Position numbers and translations under genes: made by a program
Assembly: GCA_023935145.1 (NCBI GenBank)
Contig: CM043699.1
Coordinates: 125,439,036-125,503,035 of the forward strand
Source: Bretschneidera sinensis
Lineage: Eukaryota > Streptophyta > Magnoliopsida > Brassicales > Akaniaceae
DNA length: 64,000 nucleotides
Reading direction: 5' to 3'
Notes under the pieces: model-generated
Told to the model about the DNA's origin: nothing
The model's input: only the letters and a program-made list of their open reading frames with translations
The model's database searches: none
Shown here: positions 1 to 10,483 of the stretch, piece after piece
Numbering within the stretch: the first letter of the stretch is position 1
Layout of the letters: every line of letters starts with the position of its first letter

Positions 1-1061
1 CTCGAGCGGAACATTGTGCTCGAGCACAAACTCATGCGATCAAGCGCACACGCGTCAATAAAACATCAAAACGAAAATTCCTATTTTGGAAAGTAGGGTT
101 AGAGACCTGTTTTGGAAATTAAGGTTTCCAAGTGTCCTTAGAACCCTATAAATAGACTTGTAAAACACAGAAACAATATCTCCCTTTTTAGAAGCAGATC
201 TCCTTTTTAGTTTTACTTTTAGGTCGGGAGGCTGGAGGCCAAAGAGGATTCTACAGAAAAATTGACGACTCTTCAATGGAGCTCTCTCGACTTTCTTCTT
301 TCCTTTATTTTATTATATATAACTAAACTTATAGTAAGGGCTTGGATGAAGCCCTAATTATATTTAACCAATAATTCAGTATTAACGCCTTTGCAATATT
401 TATGCCGTGATTCTTAATTTGATTAATACCTGTTTTTATTTAAATTCCTCATATGTGTGTGTCTGATCAACGTATGCATGTGGTATGGATTAGTTAGTTG
501 AATCAATTTGGATGACCGAGTCCTGGATTCAACAATAGTAACAAAAGATATTCACACCAGATTCTTGGGTTAATCAACATGGAAAACCGGGAGTGGACCA
601 AGCCCTAGGTCCCATGGGGTTGTCAATTTCCACAGATCCTATGCTCTCTTAAGGAACAACTCAGTATACACCATGCTGAATCCCTTAAGAGAGAAAAGAG
701 TTAGAGTATACACCATGCCTAACTCATTGCTTAGGGAAATCAATAGCCTAAGAAGTGGACCAAACCCTTAGATTGACAACCATTAGGTATTCATAGCATG
801 AGTAGAGCATTGACATATTGTTTTGTTGGGGTAGCATGATTAGTGGTGGATATCAAGTCCCTACGCCTTTATCATTATTATCAAAACCCAATGTTTATTT
901 CTATCTATTTTTACTTTATGAAATTAATCTAAATCGAAATTCACCAATCCCTGTGGAAATGATCTCGCACTTGCACACTATGCTACTGTAGACCTTGTGC
1001 ACTTGCAAGTAAAACAAGTATGATTATTCGCTTATTAATTTAGGTGGATAAACGTGCAACA
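1..1061 (+). repeat. B1 LTR 1 (5' LTR, left end missing)
   Basis: Aligns by eye with LTR 2 from position 5377 to its end. It holds the right end of the palindrome cluster (1-57), a TATA box (CCTATAAATA, about 149-158), the leader hairpin array (about 586-772) and the terminal CAACA. The primer site follows seven bases later. Estimated missing length is about 240 bases. Confidence 0.92.
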
Positions 1062-1067
1062 AGTTTT

Positions 1068-1085
1068 TGGCACCGTTGTCGGGGA
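1068..1085 (+). other. Primer-binding site, tRNA-Asp type (B1 copy 1)
   Basis: TGGCACCGTTGTCGGGGA follows the LTR end. It differs at two positions from the exact complement of the plant tRNA-Asp(GTC) 3' end as I recall it (TGGCGCCGTTGCCGGGGA). Copy 2 has the same two changes at 6444-6461. Minus-strand DNA synthesis would start here. Confidence 0.85.
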
Positions 1086-1370
1086 TTACCCTAAATTTCT
1101 TTTTGGAATTACTTTCGTTAGTTTTATTTTATTTTATTTTATTTCATTATTTTGTTCTGTTTATATTTTCTTTATAAAAAAACCTAATTTTTCTTCTTTT
1201 CGTTTTCTGTTTTCTTCTGTTTCAGGTCTACAGCAGTGTTGTTTCTGGCCTTGCGATCAAGTGCACTGTTGCGATCTAGCGTAGTACCTTGTGCGCTGGA
1301 GCGCAAATAGTTTAGAGACTACTTGAGCAGCAGTACTGAAGCTGCTGCACCAAAGTCTTCCAGCTAATTC
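1086..1370 (+). other. Untranslated leader of B1 copy 1
   Basis: AT-rich leader between primer site and gag. A pyrimidine-rich stretch ends in TTCTGTTTCAG at about 1225, resembling a 3' splice site. Palindrome-type motifs (GCGATCAAGTGCAC, GCGCTGGAGCGCAA) follow at about 1250-1310. The same order is seen in copy 2 at 6462-6718. Confidence 0.6.
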
Positions 1371-2806
1371 ATGCAAGGGCTCCGATCTAGGCTACCATCG
1401 TTCCCTTAGACATATAGATTGAGCGGGCCATTCAACAGAGGCCTAGAAAACCAACAACCACCTGAGCGAAGACCTATGAAGCAATCCTTCATCCCACGAA
1501 ACCTCAACCAGCCATCATGCATTGCTTATCAACCAGAGGCGGAAGGCAATTATTACATATCTCCGCAGATACTCAGTGCCTTGACTCATTTTAGAGGAAC
1601 ACTTGTTGAGGATCCACACTTGCACCTTCGGGAATTCTTTGACCTCTGCAAGTTCCATCACATCTAGGGCCTAAATTAAGAGGGAATCAGGTTAATTCTT
1701 TTCTTTTTTTCATTAAAAGATAAAGATAAGTTGTGGTATAATTCATTGCCTGTAGATTCTATCCATACCTGGGAAGAACTATCCAGTAATTTTCTAAGGA
1801 AATTTTTTCTAGCACAAAAGACAAGGCAGATGAGGAAGGAGATTCAATCTTTCCAACAGAGAGATGAAGACCTTTTCTTTGAAGTGTAGGGACACTTCAA
1901 CGAGCTGCTACTTAAATGCCCACATTATAATTTACCTCAAGATGAGCTGGTACTAGCCTTTTATGAAGGTCTAAACGACATGAATAAAGGTATAGTCGAT
2001 TCAAATTGTGGAGGTTTACTGATGGAAAAAAGTAGTGAAGAAGCCATGGAGCTTTTTGAGACCTTAAGCGAGTACACACAACAATTCTCATCCAGATGTA
2101 GACAAGGTGTGAAAAAAGGCATGTATGAGGTGAACCTAAATGGTGGATCTTCAAATCAGATGGCTGCTTGGAGAGGAAGCTAGATATGCTTATAAAAGCT
2201 ATGACTGCTCAGAACATCTCACCTTGACTAGAAGCTACACAACTCCAGGTATGTTCTTTATGTTCTCAATTTGATCACACTACTGAGACTTGCCATTTAT
2301 ATTCATTTACAGATCCCGAGCAAGCGAAATATGTGGGACCAAATAGTGCATATGCAAATACCTACAATATAGGAGGGCGAAACCACCCCAACCTCTCATG
2401 GAGCAATAATCAAAATGTCATGAACTTTCAAGGGCAGCAAAGGAATTCCCAACCGGCAGCCCAATCAGTTCCAGAATCAAAGCAAAGTGACTTAGAGAGT
2501 CTTGTAAGGCAGTTGATGACCTCACAAGAACAATTCATAGTAGAAACAAGACAATTTTGGAGTGAGCAAAAAGAAACCAATGCAAAGCATGAGAAAGCCA
2601 TTCAAAGACTCGAAGTACAAACGGAGCAATTGGCTAAGGAGCTAAGTGAAAGAAAGCATGGTGAACTTCCCGCCCAAGCACTACCTAATCCAAGAGGACA
2701 TCAGCAACTAAATGTTGTGACAACTCTCAGAAATGGTAAGATCATATGAGCTAATGAGCCTGCACAAGCATCTCCAAATAAAGCGTCCACATCCAAGGTA
2801 AGTAAG
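1371..2806 (+). pseudogene. gag: gag remnant (B1 copy 1)
   Basis: Encodes the structural Gag protein that packages element RNA, now broken. The chosen start is the ATG at 1371 (MQGLRSR), homologous to the starts in B2 and B4. Recognisable blocks are the retrotransposon gag domain (IAYQPEAEGNYYISPQIL through TRQMRKEIQSFQQRD), a CX2CX4HX4C zinc knuckle (about 2251-2292, CSLCSQFDHTTETC) and a coiled-coil-like tail (QRLEVQTEQLAKELSERK). There are in-frame stops near 1409, 1664, 1675 and 1887 and a frame change near 2160. It leads into the protease region. Most stops can be explained by single C-to-T or G-to-A changes. Confidence 0.88.
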
Positions 2807-3742
2807 ATGGAGAAATGGAATGCACCACTCTTTCCTCAATGGTTAGTAAACCCAAAGAAAGAAGATAAACTACTTGATACTTTTAAAGTTTTAAGAAAAG
2901 TAGATATTAACATTCCTTTATTAGATGCAATTAAACAAATACCTGCATATGCTACATTTTTAAAAGATAGTTGCACTAATAAAAAGAAGTTTCAGGAGCA
3001 TGAAACAGTGGCTTTAACTGAAGAGGTCAGTGCGGTGTTATTAAGAAAACTACCACCCAAGCTAAAAGATCTGGGTAGTTTTACCATTCCTTGCAGGATA
3101 AGTAACAAGATTTTTGAGCATGCATTACTAGATCTAGGGGCGAGTGTGAATTTGCTGCCATACAATGTATTTGAGACACTAGGTTTGGGGGAGCTTCAAC
3201 CAACCTCCATCACCTTGCAATTGTTAGACCGAAACATCAAAAGACCAAGAGGTATAATTGAGGATATCTTGGTAAAGATAGGTCCATTTATTTTACCTGC
3301 TGATTTTATTGTCTTAGATATGGAAGAATCTCCTATGCCATTGCCTTTACCCATCATCTTAGGAAGACTCTTTATGAGAACTGCTGATACAAAAATTTGT
3401 GTGAAAAAGGGTATTGTAAGTATGAAGGTAAATGGTGAGAAGGTTAAATTCAACATATTTGATACATTAAAATTACCCCAAGATAATATGGTATATTCTA
3501 ATGAATGTTTAATGCAAGGTGTTGTTGAGCAAGCTTTTCAGGTCCATCCCTTTGATCCATCGGAGACCACCCTCACCTATGGGTTACCAAGATCAAATGT
3601 TGAGCCTAAATTTGTAGATGTTACTAATGACATCATTAAAGCTGCGCACATCCTAGAAGCTTCTATAAAGCATCCACGCACCAAATTTGGCATTGAAACA
3701 GTGGCTGGTGCATTCAACTTATGCTCTTCTAGGAGGAAATAA
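2807..3742 (+). pseudogene. Retropepsin-like protease region (B1 copy 1)
   Basis: This 311-codon open stretch continues the gag-protease polyprotein. It contains the aspartic protease active site DLGASVN with the catalytic Asp at residue 109 (codon 3131-3133), then the strand-rich region QLLDRNIKRPRG and the flap and C-terminal PLPIILGR(L)FMRTADT typical of Athila proteases. In complete relatives RT follows the linker ending in LKQLVEHLTYVYLG. Here the linker (LKQWLVHSTYALLG, read in another frame at about 3690) is cut and joined directly to the 3' non-coding region near 3735. The protease domain itself looks intact, but no whole polyprotein can be made because gag upstream is broken. Confidence 0.88.
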
Positions 3743-5132
3743 GAGTGTCTGTCTGAAGAGGTTAAACTTAGCGCTCATGGGAGGCACCCCACAGCTTATT
3801 GTTTTATTTTTATTGTTTTTCATATTTATTGTTATTTATTTATTTTCAGTAGTTTTTTTTTCCCGTATTACGTTAGTTTTTCTTTTTAATGGACAATGTG
3901 TGTATCCGTTCAAGTTTGGGGGTGTGCTATGAGCCATGCCGGCCCAGCTAGTTCTCCATCTCCCAGGTCAAATCTTTCCATGTTATTCACACATTGGGGA
4001 CAATGTGTAAATTAAGTTTGGGGGTATGCGAGACACATTCACACACTTGTCCCAGTTTTTTGAAAAGATAAATGCATGTTCATATCATGTTGAAAATTTT
4101 TGTTGATCTAAACGAATATTGTGATAAGATTTCATCAGTAAGCTTAAAATCTAGAACACATGGTCTAAATAATAAAGTTTTAAAAAGTTTAGTTACTTAC
4201 TTTTAAGACATTTAAGAAATCACAAGTTTGATCTAATCTGACACGAGCAAATTAACACATAATTGCGTGGGGTATGACATAATTTCTATATGTATGTTTC
4301 CATGGCTTAACTGTAACTAGATGACTTGTTAGATGAACACTTTGGCATAGAAAAGTAGAAAGATTTTTATTGCAAAAAAATAGAAAAAATGCTCATAAAG
4401 ATCATTAAATAAACTTTCCACTGAGTAACTGGACCTCTTGCCTCAGTAAGTAGTGAGTCTTCACGTCAAAAGGTGGGAATTTTGCTCATAATGATCATTA
4501 AATAAAGTTTCCTCTGAGTAACTGGACCTCTTGCCTCAGTAAGCAGTGAGCGTTCACGTCAAAAGATGGGAATTTTGTTTGGCAGCATTAAAGACCAGTT
4601 AGTTTCGTAGCCTTTTTTACTCGAGTTAGTAAGTCCTTAGGGATGTCTTTACACCTAATGCCCTAAAACTATCTGGTTTGGGAGTCAGTGGCTAAACACT
4701 CACTACTTGGGTCAATTAGAAAGCTTAAGGGAACTCAACGTGGCAAAAATCTCATAATAAAAGAAAAAGAAAGAAATAAAACTATGTTATTATTGTTCAT
4801 TTTGATAAGAAATTCAATGAATGTTGAGGCACCGAAACACTACACATTGTAGTTATTTGGAAGCTTCATCTTTTATGTGCTAATTCACCACACACTAAGT
4901 CAGACTTGTAATGCCTTAACCAGCCTTGTATAAGTGATTAGATTTTAAAACTCTTATTCATTACGAAGATGTGTTTATATTTTAAACTTGTTCATGAATA
5001 AATATCATGGTTTTGAGTGCAACCCAAACTTTTAGATATCATGAATGATGAATTTATCTTTATTTCTTTGTTTTTCATTTAGTTTTTAGTTTCGTATTGC
5101 TAAAGGACTAGCAATATGTAAGTTTGGGGGTG
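3743..5132 (+). other. 3' non-coding region of B1 copy 1 with repeated control motifs
   Basis: No gene here. It contains the block conserved in all A and B elements (core AGCGCTCATGGGAGGCA, about 3757-3792). It has three copies of AAGTTTGGGGGT at 3912-3923, 4014-4025 and 5120-5131, the last abutting the LTR as the polypurine tract. A perfect 8-bp hairpin ACACATTG-GGGA-CAATGTGT lies at 3989-4008. A 93-bp direct repeat, each unit with an ACTGAG/CTCAGT type inverted repeat, lies at about 4391-4577. Small ORFs are not conserved and I treat them as chance. Confidence 0.75.
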
Positions 5133-5315
5133 TGATAGGTGCTTAAATATTCATATTTAAGCCTCTTAATTTACATTTGTTAAGCCTTTAGTGTGCGTAT
5201 TTTATTCTATTTTACTCCTTTTTTTGTGTTTTCTGTGTTTTTATAGGTTTTTGGAAGAAAGGAAGCATTTTGGAACTCAAAGAGAAAAACTGGAACTGGG
5301 AGCTCTAGAAGAGTG

Positions 5316-5430
5316 CTCTCGAGCGCAGTGCTTGGTGTGATCGAGCACACAAGCACTCGTGCGCACAAGGAGAAGGCTCGAGCGCAACCTTGCGCTCGAG
5401 CGCAAACTCATGTGATCGAGTGCACACGCA
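5316..5430. promoter_or_regulatory. GC-rich palindrome cluster in U3 of B1 LTR 2
   Basis: Repeated copies of a half-decayed palindrome (CTCTCGAGCGCA, GTGATCGAGCACAC, GGCTCGAGCGCA, TTGCGCTCGAGCGCAA, GTGATCGAGTGCAC) lie about 100 bases upstream of the TATA box in an AT-rich context. The best copy is a perfect 16-bp palindrome. Equivalents are at 10666-10782 in LTR 3 and 1-57 in LTR 1. A binding-site array for a regulator is inferred, not shown. Confidence 0.7.
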
Positions 5431-5520
5431 TCAGTAAAACATCAAAACGGCAGTTTCTATTTTGGAAAGTAGGGTTAGCGACCTACTTTGGAAATTAGGG
5501 TTTCCAAGTGTCCTTAGAAC

Positions 5521-5530
5521 CCTATAAATA
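5521..5530 (+). promoter_or_regulatory. TATA box of B1 LTR 2
   Basis: CCTATAAATA lies in a context conserved in every B LTR (ACCCTATAAATAG). The counterpart in LTR 3 is at 10871-10880. Transcription would be expected to start some 30 bases downstream. Confidence 0.75.
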
Positions 5531-5961
5531 GACTTGTAAAACACAGAAACAGTATCTCCCTTTTTAGGAGCAGATCTCCTTTTTAGTTTTAGTTTTAGGT
5601 CGGGAGGCCTGAGGCTAAAGGGGATTCTACAGAAGAATTGATGACTCTTAAATGGAGCTCTCTCGGGTTTCTTCTTTCCTTTGTTTTATTATGTGTAACT
5701 AAACTTATAGTAAGGGCTTGGTTGAAGCCCTAATTATGTTTAACCAATAATTCAGCATTGGTGCACTTGCAATATTTATGCTGTGATTCTTAATTTGATT
5801 AATGCCTGTTTTTATTTAAATTCCTCATATGTGTGTGTCTGATCAACGTCTGCATGTGGTATGGATTAGTTAGTTGAATCAATTTGGATGACCGAGTCCT
5901 GGGTTCAACAATAGTAACAAAAGATATCCACACCGGATTCTTGGGTTAATCAACATGGGAA

Positions 5962-6148
5962 ACCAGGAGTGGACCAAGCCCTAGGTCCCGTGTGGTTGTT
6001 GATTTCCACAGATCCTATGCTCTCTTAAGGAACAACTCAGTATACACCATGCTGAATCTCTTAAGAGAGAAAAGGGTTAGAGTATACACCATGCCTAACT
6101 CGTTGCTTAGGGAAATCAATAGCCTAAGGAGTGGACCAAGCCTTTAGG
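5962..6148 (+). other. Leader hairpin array, B1 LTR 2
   Basis: Four predicted hairpins in transcribed LTR sequence. Hairpin 1 is ACCAGG / CCTAGGT around the loop AGTGGACCAAGC. Hairpin 2 has the outer stem CTCTCTTAAGG / TCTTAAGAGAG with AGTATACACCATGC inside. Hairpin 3 is GGTTAG / CTAACT around AGTATACACCATGC. Hairpin 4 is CCTAAGG / CCTTTAGG around AGTGGACCAAGC. The same array lies at 586-772 (LTR 1) and 11312-11498 (LTR 3). Function unknown; an RNA packaging or dimerisation role is a guess. Confidence 0.6.
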
Positions 6149-6718
6149 TTAACAACCATTAGGTATTCATAGCATGAGTAGAGCATTGGCATATTGTTTT
6201 GTTGGGGTAGCATGATTAGTGGTGGATATCAAGTCCCTACGCCTTTATCATTATTATCTAAACCCAATGTTTATTTCTATCTATTTTTACTTTATGAAAT
6301 TAATCTATATCGAAATTCACCAATCCCTGTGGAAATGATCTCGCACTTGCACACTATGCTACTGTAGACCTTGTGCACTTGCAAGTAAAACAAGTACGAT
6401 TATTCGCTTATTAATTTAGGTGGATAAACGTGCAACAAGTTTTTGGCACCGTTGTCGGGGATTACCCTAAATTTCTTTTTGGAATTATTTTCGTTAGTTT
6501 TATTTTATTTCATTATTTTGTTATGTTTATATTTTCTTTATAAAAAAACCTAATTTTTCTTCTTTTCGTTTTCTGTTTTCTTCTGTTTCAGGTCTACAGC
6601 AGTGTTGTTTCTGGCCTTGCGATCTAGCGTAGTACCTTGTGCGCTGGAGCGCAAATAGTCTAGAGACTACTTGAGCAGCAGTACTGAAGCTGTTGCGCCA
6701 AAGTCTTCCAGCTAATTC

Positions 6719-8124
6719 ATGCAAGGGCTCCGATCTAGGCTACCATCGTTCCATTCGACATATAGATTGAGCGAGCCATTCGACAGAGGCCTAGAAAACC
6801 AACAACCACCTGAGCGAAGACCTATGAAGCAATCCTTCATCCCACGAAACCTCAACCAACCATCATGCATTGCTTATCAACCAGAGGCGGAAGGCAATTA
6901 TTACATATCTCCGCAGATACTCAGTGCCTTGACTCATTTTAGAGGAACACCTGTTGAGGATCCATACTTGCACCTTCGGGAATTCTTTGACCTCTGTAAG
7001 TTCCAACACATCTAGGGCCTAAATTAAGAGGGAATCAGGTTAATTCTTTTCTTTTTTTTTCATTAAAAGATAAAGATAAGTTGTGGTATAATTCATTGCC
7101 TGTAGATTCTATCCATATCTGGGAAGAACTATCCAGTAATTTCCTAAGGAAATTTTTTTCAGCACAAAAGACAAGGCAGATGAGGAACGAGATTCAATCT
7201 TTCCAACAGAGAGATGAAGACCTTTTCTTTGAAGTGTAGGGACACTTCAACGAGCTGCTACTTAAATGCCCACATTACAATCTACCTTAAGATGAGCTGG
7301 TACTAGCCTTTTATGAAGGTCTAAACGACATGAATAAAGGTATAGTCAATTCAAATTGTGGAGGTTTGCTGACGGAAAAAAGTAGTGAAGAAGCCATGGA
7401 GCTTTTTGAGACCTTAAGCGAGCACACACAACAATTCTCATCCAGAGGTAGACAAGGTGTGAAAAAGGGCATGTATGTGGTGAACTTAAATGGTGGATCT
7501 TCAAATCAGATGGCTGCTTGGAGAGGAACCTAGATATGCTTATAAAAGCCATGACTGCTCAGAACATCTCACCTCGATCACAAGCTACACAACTCCAGGT
7601 ATGTTCTTTATGTTCTCAATTTGATCACACTACTGAGACTTGCCATTTATATTCATCTACAGATCCCGAGAAAGTGAACTATGTGGGACCAAACAGTGCA
7701 TATGCAAATACCTACAATCAAGGAGGGCAAAACAACCCCAACCTCTCATGGAGCAATAATCAAAATGTTGTGAACTTTCAAGGGCAGCAAAGGAATTCCC
7801 AACCGGTAGCCCAATCAGTTCCATAATCAAAGCAAAGTGACTTAGAGAGTCTTGTAATGCAGTTAATGACCTCACAAGAACAATTCATAGTAGAAACAAG
7901 ACAATTTTGGACTGAGCAAAAGGAAACCAATGCAAAGCATGAGTAAGCCATTCAAAGACTCGAAGTACAAATGGAGCAATTGGCTAAGGAGCTAAGTGAA
8001 AGAAAGCATGATGAACTTCCCGCCCAAGCACTACCTAACCCAAGAGGACATCAGCAACTAAATGTCATGACAACTCTCAGAAATAGTAAGATTATAGGAG
8101 CTGATGAGCCTGCACAAGCATCTC
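6719..8124 (+). pseudogene. gag: gag remnant (B1 copy 2)
   Basis: Second copy of the broken gag, starting MQGLRSR at 6719. It has the same domains as copy 1, including the zinc knuckle (about 7603-7644, CSLCSQFDHTTETC). It shares several stops with copy 1 (after FDLCKFQHI near 7012, near 7023, and at the GAAGTGTAGGG site near 7237). It adds its own, including stops near 7826 and 7944. It runs into the protease linker (TTLRNSKIIG). Confidence 0.87.
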
Positions 8125-9091
8125 CAAATAAAGCGTCCACATCCAAGGTAAGTAAGATGGAGAAATGGAATGCACCACTCTTTCCTCAAAGGTTAGTAAA
8201 CCCAAAGAAAGAAGATAAACTACTTGATATTTTTGAAGTTTTGAGAAAAGTAGATATTAACATTCCTTTATTAGATGCAATTAAACAAATACCTGCATAT
8301 GCTACATTTTTAAAAGATAGTTGCACTAATAAAAAGAAGTTTCAGGAGCATGAAACAGTGGCTTTAACTGAAGAGGTCAGTGCGGTGTTATTAAGAAAAC
8401 TACCACCCAAGCTAAAAGATCTGGGTAGTTTTACCATTCCTTGCAGGATAAGTAACCAGATTTTTGAGCATGCATTACTAGATCTAGGGGCGCGTGTGAA
8501 TTTGCTGCCATACAATGTATTTGATACACTAGGTTTGGAGGAGCTTCAACCAACCTCCATCACCTTGCAATTGGCAGACCGAAGCATCAAAAGACCAAGA
8601 GGTATGATTGAGGATATCTTGGTAAAGATAGGTCCATTTATTTTACCTGCTGATTTTATTGTCTTAGATATGGAAGAATCTCCTATGCCATTGCCTTTAC
8701 CTATCATCTTAGGAAGACTCTTTATGAGAACTGCTGATACAGAAATTTGTGTGAAAAAGGGTATTGTACGTATGAAGGTAAATGGTTAGAAGGTTAAATT
8801 CAACATATTTGATACATTAAAATTACCCCAAGATAATATGGTATGTTCTAATGAATGTTTAATGCAAGGTGTTGTTGAGCAAGCTTTTCAGGTCCATCCC
8901 TTTGATCAATCAGAGACCACCCTCACCTATGGGTTACCAAGATCAAATGTTGAGCCTAAATTTGTAGATGTTACTAATGACATCATTTAAACTGTGCACA
9001 TCCTAGAAGCTTCTATAAAGCATCCACGCACCAAATTTGGCATTGAAACAGTGGCTGGTGCATTCAACTTATGCTCTTCTAGGAGGAAATA
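8125..9091 (+). pseudogene. Retropepsin-like protease region (B1 copy 2)
   Basis: Continues from gag. The active site reads DLGARVN (Asp codon 8481-8483), with Arg where copy 1 has Ser. The conserved LADRSIKRPRG and PLPLPIILGRLFMRTADTE blocks follow. A stop at 8788 (GGTTAG) and another near 8989 end the reading. As in copy 1, everything from RT onward is missing and the linker joins the 3' region near 9085. Confidence 0.86.
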
Positions 9092-10483
9092 AGAGTGTCT
9101 GTCTGAAGAGGTTAAACTTAGCGCTCATGGGAGGCACTCCACAGCTTATCATTTTATTTTTATTGTTTTTCATATTTATTGTTATTTATTTATTTTCAGT
9201 AGTTTTTGTTTTCTCGTATTACGTTAGTTTTTCTTTTTAATGGACAATGTGTGTATCCGTTCAAGTTTGAGGGTGTGCTATGAGCCATGCCGGCCCAGCT
9301 AGTTCTCCATCTCCCAGGTCAAATCTTTCCATGTTATTCACCCATTGGGGACAATGTGTAAATAAAGTTGGGGGTATGGGAGACAAATTCACACACTTGT
9401 CCCAGTTTTTTGAAAAGAAAAATGCATGTTCATATTATGTTGAAAATTTTTGTTGATCTAAATGAATATTGTGATAAGATTTCATCAGTAAGCTTAAAAT
9501 CTAGAACACATGGTCTAAATAATAAAGTTTTAAAAAGTTTAGTTACTTACTTTTAAGACATTTAAGAAATCACAAGTTTGATCTAATCTGACACGAGCAT
9601 ATTAACACATAATTGCATGGGGTATGACATATAATTTCTATATGTATGTTTCCATGGCTTAACTGTAACTAGATGACTTGTTAGATGAACACTTTGGCAT
9701 AGAAAAGTAGAAAGATTTTTATTGCAAAAAATAGAAAAAATGCTCATAAAGATCATTAAATAAACTTTCCACTGAGTAACTGGACCTCTTGCCTCAGTAA
9801 GTAGTGAGTCTTCACGTCAAAAGGTGGGAATTTTGCTCATAATGATCATTAAATAAAGTTTCCACTGAGTAACTGGACCTCTTGCCTCAGTAAGCAGTGA
9901 GTGTTCACGTCAAAAGGTGGGAATTTTGTTTGGCAACATTAAAGACCAGTTAGTTTCGTAGCCTTTTTTACTCGAGTTAGTAAGTCCTTAGGGATGTCTT
10001 TACACCTAATGCCCTAAAACCATCTGGTTTGGGAGTCAGTGGCTAAACACTCACTACATGGGTCAATTAGAAAGCTTAAGGGAACTCAACGTGGCAAAAA
10101 TCTCATAATAAAAGAAAAAGAAAGAAATAAAACTATGTTATTATTGTTCATTTTGATAAGAAATTCAATGAATGTTGAGGCACCGAAACACTACACATTG
10201 TAGTTATTTGGAAGCTTCATCTTTTATGTGCTAATTCACCACACACTAAGTCAGACTTGTAATGCCTTAACCAGCCTTGTATAAGTGATTAGATTTTAAA
10301 AATCTTATTCATTACGAAGATGTGTTTATATTTTAAACTTGTTCATGAATAAATATCATGGTTTTGAGTGCAACCCAAACTTTTAGATATCATGAATGAT
10401 GAATTTATCTTTATTTCTTTGTTTTTCATTTAGTTTTTAGTTTCGTATTGCTAAAGGACTAGCAATATGTAAGTTTGGGGGTG
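9092..10483 (+). other. 3' non-coding region of B1 copy 2
   Basis: Same layout as 3743-5132: the conserved AGCGCTCATGGGAGGCA block near 9120, polypurine-tract-like copies near 9262 (AAGTTTGAGGGT), near 9365 (decayed) and at 10471-10482, a hairpin CCATTGGGGACAATG near 9344, and the 93-bp repeat pair. No gene seen. Confidence 0.72.

Larger units (their letters stand above)
5133..6437 (+). repeat. B1 LTR 2 (shared middle LTR, 1305 bp)
   Basis: Starts TGATAGGTGC right after the polypurine tract and ends CAACA before the primer site. It serves as 3' LTR of copy 1 and 5' LTR of copy 2. Contents in order: palindrome cluster about 5316-5430, TATA box CCTATAAATA at 5521-5530, and hairpin array 5962-6148. 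By hand it differs from LTR 3 at about nine bases plus one indel. Confidence 0.93.

Noticed and set aside
1054..1284. Short ORF with a hydrophobic start across the LTR end and primer site
   Set aside because: It spans the LTR end, the primer site and the T-rich leader, all non-coding parts of the element; hydrophobicity comes from the T-rich run.
3687..3932. Small ORFs at the start of the 3' region (also 9037-9240, 41829-42062, 57789-58037)
   Set aside because: They read through the conserved non-coding block and T-rich sequence in different frames; no codon-level conservation between copies.
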